A stretch of 45,552 bases of DNA from Solirubrobacter deserti (GCF_027587175.1 NZ_JAPCID010000054.1:1-45552), one strand, 5' to 3'; positions 31,046-39,435 are shown, numbered from the stretch's first letter. A program made the numbers and translations. The notes: generated by a model not told the origin, from the letters alone.

Positions 31046-32146
31046 GTGCGCGTGGCGTTCGTCTCCTCGCACGCACAACCGGGCGGATCGGAGCGCTACC
31101 TCGAGCTGTTGCTCGACGAGCTCGGGCCGCCGTGGATCGCGGAGGTCATCGTGCTGCAGGCCGGATGGCTGGTGGATCGGCTGCACTTGGCCGGGCACCC
31201 GGTGACCGTCGTGCCGGTGGGCCGGCGGCTCGACCTGCTCGCGGGCGCGGTGCGCCTACGCCGTGAGCTGCGGCGCGTCCGGCCCCGCGTCATCCACGCC
31301 AACGGCGTGAAGGCGGCCCTGGTCGCGGGGCTCGCGACGATCGGCTCGGGCGTGCCCGTCATCTGGGTCAAGCACGACTTCTCCGGCGGCCGCTGGCTCA
31401 CGAGCGTGGTCGCCGCGCTGTGCCGGCAGGTGGTCGGCGTGAGCGCGGCGGTGACGGCGGCCGTACCCGGCACCTTGTCCGCGCGCGTGCACGTGGTGCC
31501 CAACGGCACCCGGCCCGTGAGCGTGGACCGGGACGCGGCCCGGGCGGAGCTGCGCGAACGGCTCGGCCTCGACGCGTCGGCGCCGGTCGTGCTCTTCCTC
31601 GGCCGCTTGAGCCGCGTGAAGGGCGCGCGGCTGCTCGTCGCGGCCCTACCGCGGCTGCGCGAGCGCGTTCCCCGCGCGCACGTCGTGATCGCGGGGGAGC
31701 GCGACATCGCGGAGCCGGAGGTCGCGGACGAGCTGCCCGTGCAGGCAGCGGCGCTCGGCGTGCAGGGCGCGATCAGCTTCCTTCCTTGGCAGGACGATCC
31801 CGCCCGGCTGGTCGCCGGCGCGGACGTGGTCGCGGTCCCGAGCGGGCCGCACGTCCCGGGCGGATCTCCGGGGGAGGGCTTCGGCCTGGTGGCGATCGAG
31901 GCGATGGCGATCGGTACGCCCGTGGTGGCCGTGGCGGCGGGGGCGCTCCCGGAGGTCCTGGGCGACGCCGGGCGGCTCGTGGCGCCGACCGCCGAAGCGC
32001 TGGCCGACGGGCTCGCCGACGTGCTGCTCGACCCGGCTCTGCGCCAGCGCTTCGCGGCCGCCGGCCGGCGCCGCGTGGCCGAGTACTTCACGCTCGAGCG
32101 GATGAGCGCGCGGATGCAGGAGCGCTACCTCGAGGCCGCCCGGTGA
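31046..32146 (+). CDS. GT4-family glycosyltransferase
   Basis: A 366-residue GT-B enzyme. The N-terminal acceptor domain begins VRVAFVSSHAQPGGSERYLE with the glycine-rich loop. The linker VVPNGTRPVS leads to the donor domain with PVVLFLGRLSRVKGARLLV. The E-x7-E nucleotide-sugar motif is PGEGFGLVAIEAMAIGTPVV. The GTG at 31046 is the first conventional start; a CTG at 31028, overlapping the upstream stop, would add six residues. It overlaps the next gene by 4 bp. Retaining transfer from an NDP-sugar is expected for GT4. Confidence 0.9.
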   Translation: MRVAFVSSHAQPGGSERYLELLLDELGPPWIAEVIVLQAGWLVDRLHLAGHPVTVVPVGRRLDLLAGAVRLRRELRRVRPRVIHANGVKAALVAGLATIGSGVPVIWVKHDFSGGRWLTSVVAALCRQVVGVSAAVTAAVPGTLSARVHVVPNGTRPVSVDRDAARAELRERLGLDASAPVVLFLGRLSRVKGARLLVAALPRLRERVPRAHVVIAGERDIAEPEVADELPVQAAALGVQGAISFLPWQDDPARLVAGADVVAVPSGPHVPGGSPGEGFGLVAIEAMAIGTPVVAVAAGALPEVLGDAGRLVAPTAEALADGLADVLLDPALRQRFAAAGRRRVAEYFTLERMSARMQERYLEAAR

Positions 32147-33243
32147 AGCGCATCCTGCACGTGATGCAGCCGCGCGACGGAGGCGTTCCGCAGCTCGTGA
32201 CCAACGTGAGCGGCGAGCTCAGCGCGCGCGGCTGGGAGGTCGAGGTCGCCGCCTCCGAGGCGGCCGGGCCCGGCTCGCCGCAGCGCGCGCGGCTGGAGGC
32301 GGCGGGGGCGCGGGTGCACGCGCTGCCGATGACGGGGCTGATCGGCGCCGGGGACGCGCGGGCCGCCGCGCGCCTGCGCGAGTTGGACTCCGAACGGCGC
32401 TACGACGTCATCCACGCCCATTCGTCCAAGGCCGGCGCGCTGGTCCGCGCGGCGCTGCCGCGCCCCGAGCGGATCGTGTACACGCCGCACTGCTTCGCGT
32501 TCCTGGCCGGGTTCGGCGCCGCGCGCGCCGTCTACTGGGCGGCCGAACAGGCGCTGCTGCCGCGCACCGGCGCGGTGGTGGCCTGCTCGCGCTGGGAGGC
32601 GGCGAAGAGCCGGCGGAGCCTCCTCGGCGCGCACCGGAAGCTGCGCGTCGTCCAGAACGGCGTGCCGGCCTGCGAACGCGTCGAGCCGGACCCGCGCATC
32701 ACGGCCCTGCCACGCCCGATCATCGGCTTCCTGACGCGGTTGGACCCGCCGAAGGAGCCGGTGCGGCTGATCGAGGCGGCGGCGCTCGAGCGCTTTCCCG
32801 GCACGGTGGTGATCGTCGGCTCCGGGCAGTTCGAGGGCGAGGTGCGCGAGGCGATCGCGGCCCACGGCCTGGGCGAGCGGGTCCTGCATCTGCCCTTCAA
32901 CCCGCCCGTGGAGCGCTTCCTGCACGGCTTCGACATGCTCGTGCTGCCCTCGCGCTGGGAGTCGCTGCCGCTCGCCATCCTCGAGGCGATGGCGTGCGGG
33001 CTGCCGACGATCGCGAGCGATGTCGGAGGGATGGCCGAAGCGATCGAGGACGGGGTCACGGGCCGGCTCGTCCCGCCCGAGGACACGCCGGCGCTGGCGG
33101 CAGCGATCGGCGCGCTGGCTCAGGACCCTGAGGGACTGCGCGCGATGGGCGCGCGCGCCCGCGAGCGCTGGTCCGAGCGGTTCTCGCTCACGCGCATGGT
33201 GGACGAGCTCGAGGCGGTCTACGCCGAGCGCGCGGCGGCTTGA
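32143..33243 (+). CDS. GT4-family glycosyltransferase
   Basis: A 366-residue GT-B enzyme. VKRILHVMQPRDGGVPQLVT begins the acceptor domain. YDVIHAHSSKAGALVRAALP and IVYTPHCFAFLAGF resemble the polymer-initiating or chain-extending EpsD/EpsF group. In the donor domain, PIIGFLTRLDPPKEPVRLIE and the E-x7-E motif SRWESLPLAILEAMACGLPT are intact. GTG start overlapping the upstream stop (GTGA). The 3' end overlaps the convergent Wzy-like gene by 25 bp. Confidence 0.9.
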   Translation: MKRILHVMQPRDGGVPQLVTNVSGELSARGWEVEVAASEAAGPGSPQRARLEAAGARVHALPMTGLIGAGDARAAARLRELDSERRYDVIHAHSSKAGALVRAALPRPERIVYTPHCFAFLAGFGAARAVYWAAEQALLPRTGAVVACSRWEAAKSRRSLLGAHRKLRVVQNGVPACERVEPDPRITALPRPIIGFLTRLDPPKEPVRLIEAAALERFPGTVVIVGSGQFEGEVREAIAAHGLGERVLHLPFNPPVERFLHGFDMLVLPSRWESLPLAILEAMACGLPTIASDVGGMAEAIEDGVTGRLVPPEDTPALAAAIGALAQDPEGLRAMGARARERWSERFSLTRMVDELEAVYAERAAA

Positions 33244-34586
33244 GCGCGCGCGAGCGCGACGAGCATCCCGACCTGCGCGATGAACGTCGCCGCGACCACG
33301 TTGTTGCGCGGCGGGTAGTCGCCGAGGCTCGTCATCACGTTGCCCACCATCGATGCGGTGAGCGCGAGTCCGAGGGCGCCCGTGACCGGATCGCCGCGGG
33401 AGCGGACCGCGTGCACGACCAGGCGGCCGACGGCGGCGAGCAGCCAGAGCAGCGCGATCACGCCGGCCGTCCCGAGTTCCACGGCGAACGTCAACACGAC
33501 GTTGTGGGCGTGCTCGTACGGCTCGCCGCCCTCGTTCAGGCCCGCTGCCAGCGAGATCAGCCGGAAGTTGGCTGCGCCGACCCCGAGCCAGGGGTGCTCG
33601 CCGAAGATCTCGGGGACCGCGCTGTAGATCTTGAACCGCGGATCGTCCCGGACGACGCTGGTGCCCTGCCCGAGGGTGCCCAGCCGCGAGGTGACCACCT
33701 CCACCTGGTGCGATTGCGACAGCGCCCGAGCGTTCGCGAACGCGAACACGAGCAGCACCGCCAGCGCCACGAACGCCAGGCGGCGGAACGGCGGCGACAG
33801 CAGCAGCACCAGGAAGCTGAGCGCGGCGCCCAGCAGGCTCGTCCGCGACAGCGAGAGCATCAGCGCCACCACGCTCAACGCGGCCGCGACGGCCATCACG
33901 GCGCGCAACCACACCGAGCCGCGCGTGGCCAGCACCATGGCGATCGGCAGCGTCATCAGCAGGAAGAAGCCCAGCGTGTTCGGCTGGGAGAAGCTACCCT
34001 GCGCGCGGCCCGTGACGGCGGCGCCTCCCGCGACGAGCGTCTGCGTCCCGCTGGTGGCGATGGCGAGCAACGAGACGAGCCCGCCGGCCAGTGCCATGCA
34101 CACCAGCGTGCGTCGCACCTCGCTGAGCGGCAAGTTGGCCACCTGCGTGCCGATGACCGCGAATGCCGACCACATGACCAGGACCTTGGTCACGAGCGCG
34201 GTGTCGCGCGCGACCGTGAACCCGAGGGCGATCACGAGGCAGATGGCCGCCAGCGCGCGCAGCGCGGGTGGCACCGGAGGCACGCGGCCGAGGATCGACC
34301 ACTCGAGCAGCGTGGAGGCGGCGCTGAGCAGCAGCAACAGCTCCGTGACGCTGAACCCGGCGAGGCCGCCGGCCTTGAACGAGAAGAACTCGAGCGGCAC
34401 GGCCAGCAGCGCGAGCTGCAGGCCGAGCACGGGCCGGCGGACGACGGCGATCGCGACCACGATCGCGATCGGCACGACGAACCCGGCCGGCGCGCCGAGT
34501 TGCGCCATCACCATGACCTGGGCGGCCGCCACCATGCACGCGGCGGCGATGCCACCCAACAGCAGGACGCGCGAGCCGACGGTCAC
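33219..34586 (-). CDS. Wzy/O-antigen ligase-type membrane protein (first)
   Basis: A 455-residue protein with 10-12 membrane segments, starting VGSRVLLLGGIAAACMVAAA. The Wzy_C/WaaL loop is present: a periplasmic stretch with ILGEHP-like GEHPWLGVGAANFRLI and the His motif YEHAHNVVLTFAVELGTAG. This places it in the O-antigen ligase/polymerase family. With Wzx, Wzc and a glycosyl-1-phosphate transferase nearby it is probably the Wzy polymerase. A second family member at 39436 leaves open which one polymerises and which one ligates. Start at 34586 (non-ATG). Confidence 0.85.
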   Translation of the reverse strand: MTVGSRVLLLGGIAAACMVAAAQVMVMAQLGAPAGFVVPIAIVVAIAVVRRPVLGLQLALLAVPLEFFSFKAGGLAGFSVTELLLLLSAASTLLEWSILGRVPPVPPALRALAAICLVIALGFTVARDTALVTKVLVMWSAFAVIGTQVANLPLSEVRRTLVCMALAGGLVSLLAIATSGTQTLVAGGAAVTGRAQGSFSQPNTLGFFLLMTLPIAMVLATRGSVWLRAVMAVAAALSVVALMLSLSRTSLLGAALSFLVLLLSPPFRRLAFVALAVLLVFAFANARALSQSHQVEVVTSRLGTLGQGTSVVRDDPRFKIYSAVPEIFGEHPWLGVGAANFRLISLAAGLNEGGEPYEHAHNVVLTFAVELGTAGVIALLWLLAAVGRLVVHAVRSRGDPVTGALGLALTASMVGNVMTSLGDYPPRNNVVAATFIAQVGMLVALARAQAAARSA

Positions 34587-34611
34587 GCCGACGATGGTAG
34601 GCGGCGCGGCG

Positions 34612-36069
34612 TCAGCGAGCGGCGCGTCGGGCCGCCGCCTTGCGCTTGGCGGCGGCCTTGGCGCGGGCCTTGGCCTTCGCCTTGCGTGAGACCTTGGCGG
34701 AGACCTTGCTCGTGCTGGGCCGCTTGCGCGTCTTGGCCGGCGGGCGCTTGGTCACCGGCGGCGCGGCCGGGGCCGCGGGCGGTGCCGCCGGCGCGGGGGG
34801 CGCCGGGGTGACGGGCGCGATCGGCGCCACCGGCGCCACAGGCGCGACGGGGGCCACGGGCGCCGGGGTCACCGGGGCCGGAGGCTGCGGGGCGGGCGGG
34901 ACGGGGGTCAGCGGGCCCGACGGGACTTGCGGCTGTTGCGGGCCTTGAGCCGGCTGCTCTGGGCCATTCGTGAGGAACGCAGTGCCTTCTTGAAACGCCG
35001 CCCAAGCGGGCTTGGCCGACCCGTCCCACCGCCTCAGGCCATAGTTGGAGTGCAGGTCGTTGGCGTCGCGGCCGGTGTCCTGGAGGTTGAACCAGATCGT
35101 CGCGTCCACGAACGACCACTTGGCGATCTGCTGCACCTGCTGCTTGAGGTAGAGCGCCTGCGTCTCCTCGGTGACGCCGTTGTTCCAGCGGTCGCGGGAA
35201 CGGACCGTGGACGTGCTGTAGCCGGCCTCGGTCAGCCACAGCGGCTTGTCGTCGCCGTTGGCGAGCATCACGTCGCGCACGGCGGGCACGCCGCGGATGA
35301 ACGAGTAGCGGGGGTCCTGGCCGGCGACCGGGTCCAGCGGCGAGTAGTCCTCGCTGTACGGGTGGATCGAGAAGGCGTCGAAGAAGCCCTTGACGCCGAG
35401 CGTGTAGAGGCGTCCGGTGAATGCGTGGTCGGACCCGGACAGCGAACCGACGAGGACGGTCGTGCTCGGGTCGGCCGCCTTGACGGCGGGGTACGCCGCC
35501 TTGACCATCGCGGCGTACGCGGCGGCCTGATCGGGTGCCTTGAAGTAGGCGTCGTGGTTGGGCTCGTTCCAGATCTCCCACGCCTTGACGCGGCCCTTGT
35601 AGCGGGCGGCGACCTTGGCCAGGGCGCTGGCGTACGCGGCGGGGTCCTTCGGCGCGTACCGGTCCACACCACGCGACCACCACTCGCCCGCGCAGTTCTG
35701 CTTGATCGACTCGGGCGCGCTGGAAGCCCAGCACGGCGTCCACGTGAAGGTCAGCAGCAGCTTGATCCCGCGCGCCTCGGCCGCATCCACGAGCGCGTCC
35801 AGGCGGCCGAGGTGGTAGCCGCTGAACGAGCCCGGGCCGGTCTCCTGCAGCGAGGACCAGCCGACGTCGACGCGGGTGATCGTCGCGCCCGACGACTTGA
35901 CGAGATCGAGCTGACGCTTCATCTCGGCGGTGTCGACGTCGCCCCACAGCAGATGGGTCTGCATGCCGGCCAGCTTGGTGGCCGCCGCGGCCGTGCCCGG
36001 TATCAGGCACCAGGCCATGGCGGCGGCGAAGATCGCAGCAAGATATGCGCGGACTCGCGAACGTGGCAA
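34612..36069 (-). CDS. Secreted glycoside hydrolase (clan GH-A type), riboswitch-controlled
   Basis: A 485-residue secreted enzyme. Signal peptide 1-29 (VRAYLAAIFAAAMAWCLIPG). The TIM barrel (about 32-360) has the acid/base Glu in WEIWNEPNHD and the candidate nucleophile Glu in PLWLTEAGYS, the GH-A clan pair, as in GH39/GH5-like enzymes. A Pro/Ala/Val-rich linker (PVAPVAP repeats) and a 40-residue Lys/Arg/Ala tail follow, likely to stick to an anionic polymer. TTG start at 36069 with GGGAG 6 nt upstream. A c-di-GMP-I aptamer lies in the leader, so expression should follow the second messenger. Probably trims, processes or releases the exopolysaccharide. Confidence 0.85.
   Translation of the reverse strand: MPRSRVRAYLAAIFAAAMAWCLIPGTAAAATKLAGMQTHLLWGDVDTAEMKRQLDLVKSSGATITRVDVGWSSLQETGPGSFSGYHLGRLDALVDAAEARGIKLLLTFTWTPCWASSAPESIKQNCAGEWWSRGVDRYAPKDPAAYASALAKVAARYKGRVKAWEIWNEPNHDAYFKAPDQAAAYAAMVKAAYPAVKAADPSTTVLVGSLSGSDHAFTGRLYTLGVKGFFDAFSIHPYSEDYSPLDPVAGQDPRYSFIRGVPAVRDVMLANGDDKPLWLTEAGYSTSTVRSRDRWNNGVTEETQALYLKQQVQQIAKWSFVDATIWFNLQDTGRDANDLHSNYGLRRWDGSAKPAWAAFQEGTAFLTNGPEQPAQGPQQPQVPSGPLTPVPPAPQPPAPVTPAPVAPVAPVAPVAPIAPVTPAPPAPAAPPAAPAAPPVTKRPPAKTRKRPSTSKVSAKVSRKAKAKARAKAAAKRKAAARRAAR
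34797..34885 (-). repeat. Pro-Val-Ala codon repeat in glycosidase linker
   Basis: Degenerate 9-bp units (ggcgccacc-like on the plus strand) encode repeated P-V-A-P in the linker between the catalytic domain and the basic tail. Confidence 0.65.
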
Positions 36070-36072
36070 GAC

Positions 36073-36080
36073 GGACTCCC
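36073..36080 (-). promoter_or_regulatory. Sequestrable Shine-Dalgarno of the glycosidase gene
   Basis: RNA GGGAGTCC (36080-36073) contains the GGGAG ribosome binding site 6 nt before the TTG. It is perfectly complementary over 8 nt to GGACTCCC (36140-36133), the 5' strand of the second aptamer hairpin. Pairing of the two would hide the site when the aptamer is unfolded. Confidence 0.55.
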
Positions 36081-36105
36081 GTTGTGCGTCCGCCTACGCG
36101 ATGGT

Positions 36106-36186
36106 CCTGTTCGGCAGCCCGGCTGACTCCAGGGGAGTCCCGTGGCTTTGCGCCTCCGCCTCACGACGGATTTGCCCTTTCGCAGG
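36106..36186 (-). ncRNA. Cyclic di-GMP-I riboswitch (GEMM-I aptamer)
   Basis: On the minus strand the RNA carries the diagnostic blocks in order. GGGCAAA (36177-36171) comes first. A hairpin TCCGTC-GTGA-GGCGGA with a GNRA loop (36170-36155) follows, then GCGCAAAGCC (36153-36144). A second hairpin, GACTCC/GGAGTC (36139-36125), precedes AGCCGGGCTGCCG (36124-36112). CCTG (36186-36183) can pair with CAGG (36109-36106) to close the junction, and GGCA with TGCC inside it. It lies 37 nt upstream of the start codon of the secreted glycoside hydrolase, in the 201-bp gap after the Wzc-like gene. I matched it from memory of the family consensus. Confidence 0.9.
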
Positions 36187-36270
36187 CGGGAAGTTGGCTG
36201 ACGCTACCTGTTATCGGCAGGGTGCCCGCTGGACACAAGTCCAAACTTGCGATGAGCGTCCAGAATGTTC

Positions 36271-37713
36271 TCAGCGCGAACTTTCAACGGCCCGACCGAG
36301 GCGGCCGCCGTCCTGCTCGTCCGGTGGGCCCTCGGCGTAGTAGCCGGAGGTGAACGGGCCCGGATCGACGCGGTTGACGACGACGCCGAAGATCGTGGTG
36401 TGGGAGCGGCGCAGCTGATCCACGGCCTGCTCGGCGAGCCGGCGCTGGGTACGGCGCGCGTCCACGACGAGCACCACGCCCTCGGCCACCGAGGCGATCA
36501 GGGACGCGTCGGCGGCCACCGACAGCGGCGGCGTGTCGTACAGGACGAGTTCGTAGCGCTCGCGCGCGGCGCGGTCGAAGTCCCTCAGCGCCTCCGACCC
36601 GAGCAGCGCTGCCGGGTTCGGCGGCAGCGGCCCGGCGGGCAGCAGGTCCATGCTGGAGTCCGGGACGGCCCACACCGCCTCGCCCATCGTCGCCCCGTGG
36701 ACGAGCAGGCTCGAGAAGCCGCGTGGCGAGCTCGCGCCCGCGCCGCTCTTGTTGGCCAGGCTCGGCCGGCGCAGGTCCGCCTCGACCAGCAGCGTCGGCA
36801 GGTCCAGCTCGCCCGCGGCTCGGCCGACGCTGAGCGCGACGGTGGACTTGCCCTCCTGCTCGTCCGAGGACACGATGGCCACGGAGCGCGGCCGCCGGCC
36901 GACGTTCGCGAAGGTGAGGTTGGCGAGCACCAGCCGGAAGCCCTCGGCCGCCGCCCGCGCGTCGCGGCTCTGCAGGCGCTCGCCCTGCAGCAGACGCTCG
37001 ACGTCCGCGCCCGAGCCCTGCGGGATGCGCCCGATGATCGGCAGCCCGAGCACCTCGGTCATCGAGTCGGTGATCTCGAGGCGGCGGTCCAGCCGGTGCG
37101 CGGCCAGCGCGGCGCCGAGCGCGGCGAGCGCGGCCAGCAGCGCGCCGGCGGCGAGGTACAGCCGCGGTCGCGGCCGGACGGGGTTCGTCGGCAGCGTCGC
37201 GGGTTCGGCGACGCTCGCCTTGCCGGTCGAGGCGCCGGCCGACGCGAGCTGGCGCGTGCGCTCCTGGAAGACCTGCGTGTAGGTGTTGGCGAGCAACTGC
37301 GCTGCCTCGGGCGTCTCCGCCTCGGTGGTGACGCGCAGCAGCTGCGAATCGGTCACGGCCTCGACCGTCAGCGCGTTGGCCGGCTCGGGCGGCATGCCGG
37401 GCCGGTTCCCCACGCGCCGTTTGACCTCGTCCGCGAGGTTCTGCGTCTGCAGCAGCTGCTCGAACGTGGTCAGCAACGCCGACGAGATCTGCGTCTGCTC
37501 GAAGTCCGAGGACACCGGACGGTCCGGCGTGACGAGCATGTAGCCCGTCGCCTCGTAGGCCGGCGTCAGCGAGGCCGTCAGCGCCGCCACGGAGGCCAGC
37601 ACGGCGACGAACGTGCTCAGCGCGATCCAGCGCCGCCGCCAGACGACGCCCACGATGTCATCAGCCGCCGCGCGGCGGCCGGGAGCGGCGCTCAGGCTGT
37701 CAGCGGTCGCCAC
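36271..37713 (-). CDS. Wzc-like polysaccharide co-polymerase / BY-kinase
   Basis: A 480-residue fusion of a Wzz chain-length domain and a bacterial tyrosine kinase. The first membrane segment is near residues 28-48 (RWIALSTFVAVLASVAALTA), the extracytoplasmic domain holds YEATGYMLVTPD, and the second membrane segment follows NPVRPRPRLYLAAGALLAAL. The kinase has Walker A SSDEQEGKST, Walker A' LLVEADLRRPSL and Walker B LVLYDTPPLS. The C-terminal tail has only two tyrosines (GYYAEG), few for a BY-kinase. It should set polymer length and export with the Wzy protein and be reset by the CpsB-type phosphatase. Its start overlaps the upstream transferase gene by 14 bp. Confidence 0.9.
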   Translation of the reverse strand: MATADSLSAAPGRRAAADDIVGVVWRRRWIALSTFVAVLASVAALTASLTPAYEATGYMLVTPDRPVSSDFEQTQISSALLTTFEQLLQTQNLADEVKRRVGNRPGMPPEPANALTVEAVTDSQLLRVTTEAETPEAAQLLANTYTQVFQERTRQLASAGASTGKASVAEPATLPTNPVRPRPRLYLAAGALLAALAALGAALAAHRLDRRLEITDSMTEVLGLPIIGRIPQGSGADVERLLQGERLQSRDARAAAEGFRLVLANLTFANVGRRPRSVAIVSSDEQEGKSTVALSVGRAAGELDLPTLLVEADLRRPSLANKSGAGASSPRGFSSLLVHGATMGEAVWAVPDSSMDLLPAGPLPPNPAALLGSEALRDFDRAARERYELVLYDTPPLSVAADASLIASVAEGVVLVVDARRTQRRLAEQAVDQLRRSHTTIFGVVVNRVDPGPFTSGYYAEGPPDEQDGGRLGRAVESSR

Positions 37714-39178
37714 GGGCGAAGAGCAAGGCCGGAATCGTCTTGGCGACGATCTTCAGATCGAGGAGGGGACTCCAATTCTCGATGTAGAAATTGTCCCACT
37801 CGACCCGGTCTTGCAAAGAGGTGTCCCCGCGGAGCCCGTTCACCTGCGCCCACCCGGTCAGCCCCGATTTGACCCGGTGGCGCTCAGGGTAGCGATAAAT
37901 GGCGTCTTCGAACTGCTCGACGTAGTGCGTGATCTCCGGGCGCGGCCCGACCAGTGACATGTCGCCGCGGGCGACGTTCCACAGCTGCGGCAGTTCGTCC
38001 AGCGAGGTGCGGCGCAGCCACGCGCCCACGCGGGTGCGTCGGTCCCCATCGGCCGCCGGCTCAGCGGACATCCCGATCGCGGCCATCGCCCACGCCGCGT
38101 TGCTCTCGCCCGCCGGGCCGGGCTCGCCCGCCATGGTCCGGAACTTGAGCATGTCGAAGGCGCGCCCGTCCAGCCCGACGCGGCGCTGACGGAACAGCAC
38201 CGGCCCGGGAGAGCTGAGCTTGACGGCGATCGCGATCGCGGCCACCACCGGCGTCAGGACGAGCAGCACGAGCGACGCGATCACGCGGTCGAGCGCGTAC
38301 TTGACGGTGAACTGCCACGAGTGCGGGTCGGACGGGTCCAGCGAGACGATCGGCAGCGCGCCCAGGTGCTCGACGCGGGTGCGCCGGCCCTCGACCTCGA
38401 ACAGCCGCGGCACCACGTTGACCCCGATGCCCAGCGCCCAGCAGCGCCGGACGACGTCCAGCACGACCGACGGGGGCGCGGTGGAGAAGGCGACGATGAC
38501 GTGCTCCACGTCGTGCTCGGCGACGACCTCCTCGAGATCCCACGAGGCGCCCAGCACCGGCAGCGTGAGCCCGCTGTCACCGTCGAGCGGCTCCTTGTCG
38601 AGGAAACCGATCGGCTGGAAGCCGAACTGCGGCTCGTTGAGCAGGCGCTGGGCCACGGTCTGACCGACCTGGCCGGCGCCGACGATCAGCGTCGCGTGCG
38701 CGGTCCGCGTCGTCGCGCGGCGGGTGACCGCCTCGACGCCCGCGACTCCGAGCCGACCCGTACCGACCAGCGTCGCCATCAGCAGCCACAGGCGCGCGGC
38801 GGAGTCGCCGGCGCCGACGTGGCCCGCCCCGAGCTCGAAGCACGCGGCGGAGATCGCGACGAGCGCCGGGATCGTGATCAGCTTGCGGCGCTCGGCGCCG
38901 GCGGGCAGCGTGGCGCGTGGGCGGTAACAACCGACCGCGGCGTAGGCGGCCATCGTGGCGAGGATCACGAGCGCGACGGTGCCCAGGTCGAGCGGCTGTG
39001 CGCTCCACTCGTGGGCGCCGACGGCGGCGAGCACAAAGGCGATCGCGTCCACGCTCAGCAGAGCGAGCACGCGCGCACGGTTGCCGCGGCGCGCCGCGGT
39101 GCTGGTGCGTCGGCGGCCAGGAGCGTGCAGCTCCAGCGTCCCCGAAAGCATTTCCCTTGTAGCCGTCTGATCGCTCAC
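37700..39178 (-). CDS. Polyprenyl-phosphate glycosyl-1-phosphate transferase (WbaP/WcaJ-like)
   Basis: A 492-residue initiating enzyme. The N-terminal third has four to five membrane segments. A Rossmann-like domain follows (TLIVGAGQVGQTVAQRLLNE). The catalytic C-terminal bacterial sugar transferase domain has the reentrant helix region ALDRVIASLVLLVLTPVVAA, SSPGPVLFRQRRVGLDGRAF, KFRTM, SLDELPQLWNV, the D-E pair, DMSLVGPRPE and SGLTGWAQVNG. About 35 residues between KFRTM and RTRVGAWLRR are Ala/Gly-rich and unusual. It transfers the first sugar-1-phosphate to undecaprenyl phosphate. GTG start at 39178; an ATG at 39151 is possible. It heads the operon with the Wzc-like kinase. Confidence 0.92.
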   Translation of the reverse strand: MSDQTATREMLSGTLELHAPGRRRTSTAARRGNRARVLALLSVDAIAFVLAAVGAHEWSAQPLDLGTVALVILATMAAYAAVGCYRPRATLPAGAERRKLITIPALVAISAACFELGAGHVGAGDSAARLWLLMATLVGTGRLGVAGVEAVTRRATTRTAHATLIVGAGQVGQTVAQRLLNEPQFGFQPIGFLDKEPLDGDSGLTLPVLGASWDLEEVVAEHDVEHVIVAFSTAPPSVVLDVVRRCWALGIGVNVVPRLFEVEGRRTRVEHLGALPIVSLDPSDPHSWQFTVKYALDRVIASLVLLVLTPVVAAIAIAVKLSSPGPVLFRQRRVGLDGRAFDMLKFRTMAGEPGPAGESNAAWAMAAIGMSAEPAADGDRRTRVGAWLRRTSLDELPQLWNVARGDMSLVGPRPEITHYVEQFEDAIYRYPERHRVKSGLTGWAQVNGLRGDTSLQDRVEWDNFYIENWSPLLDLKIVAKTIPALLFARGDR

Positions 39179-39435
39179 GCGCCCGCCCTACGTCCTTGTT
39201 CCGCCGTGATTTGCGTTGCGCCGCCCCGCCGTCCCGGCCGCCGCACTACCCAAAATCAGAGCGTAGACACTCGTTCTTTCGTGGTATTGACGAACGGTCC
39301 TTGCCATCGCGAGCGCCTCCACGCGCCTGACGTCAAATTCTGCGGGGTCCAGGGATGATTCTCGGTGTCGGCGCGGCCGTACTCAACCAGTACATCCGTC
39401 CGTGCGACAAACTTTTGGTGCTTTCGACCGATCCC
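39179..39435. other. AT-richer divergent promoter region
   Basis: 257 bp between the minus-strand transferase operon and the plus-strand Wzy-like gene. Base composition is clearly less GC-rich than its surroundings. An interrupted inverted repeat cgttc/gaacg occurs near 39272-39295. An in-frame ATG at 39355 would extend the Wzy-like gene through part of it, but the extension is not hydrophobic or conserved-looking. I see no known RNA element. Confidence 0.45.

Noticed and set aside
39355-39435. N-terminal extension of the second Wzy-like protein
   Set aside because: 27 residues (ILGVGAAVLNQYIRPCDKLL and on) lie in an AT-richer promoter-like region without a usable ribosome binding site. Kept only as an alternative.
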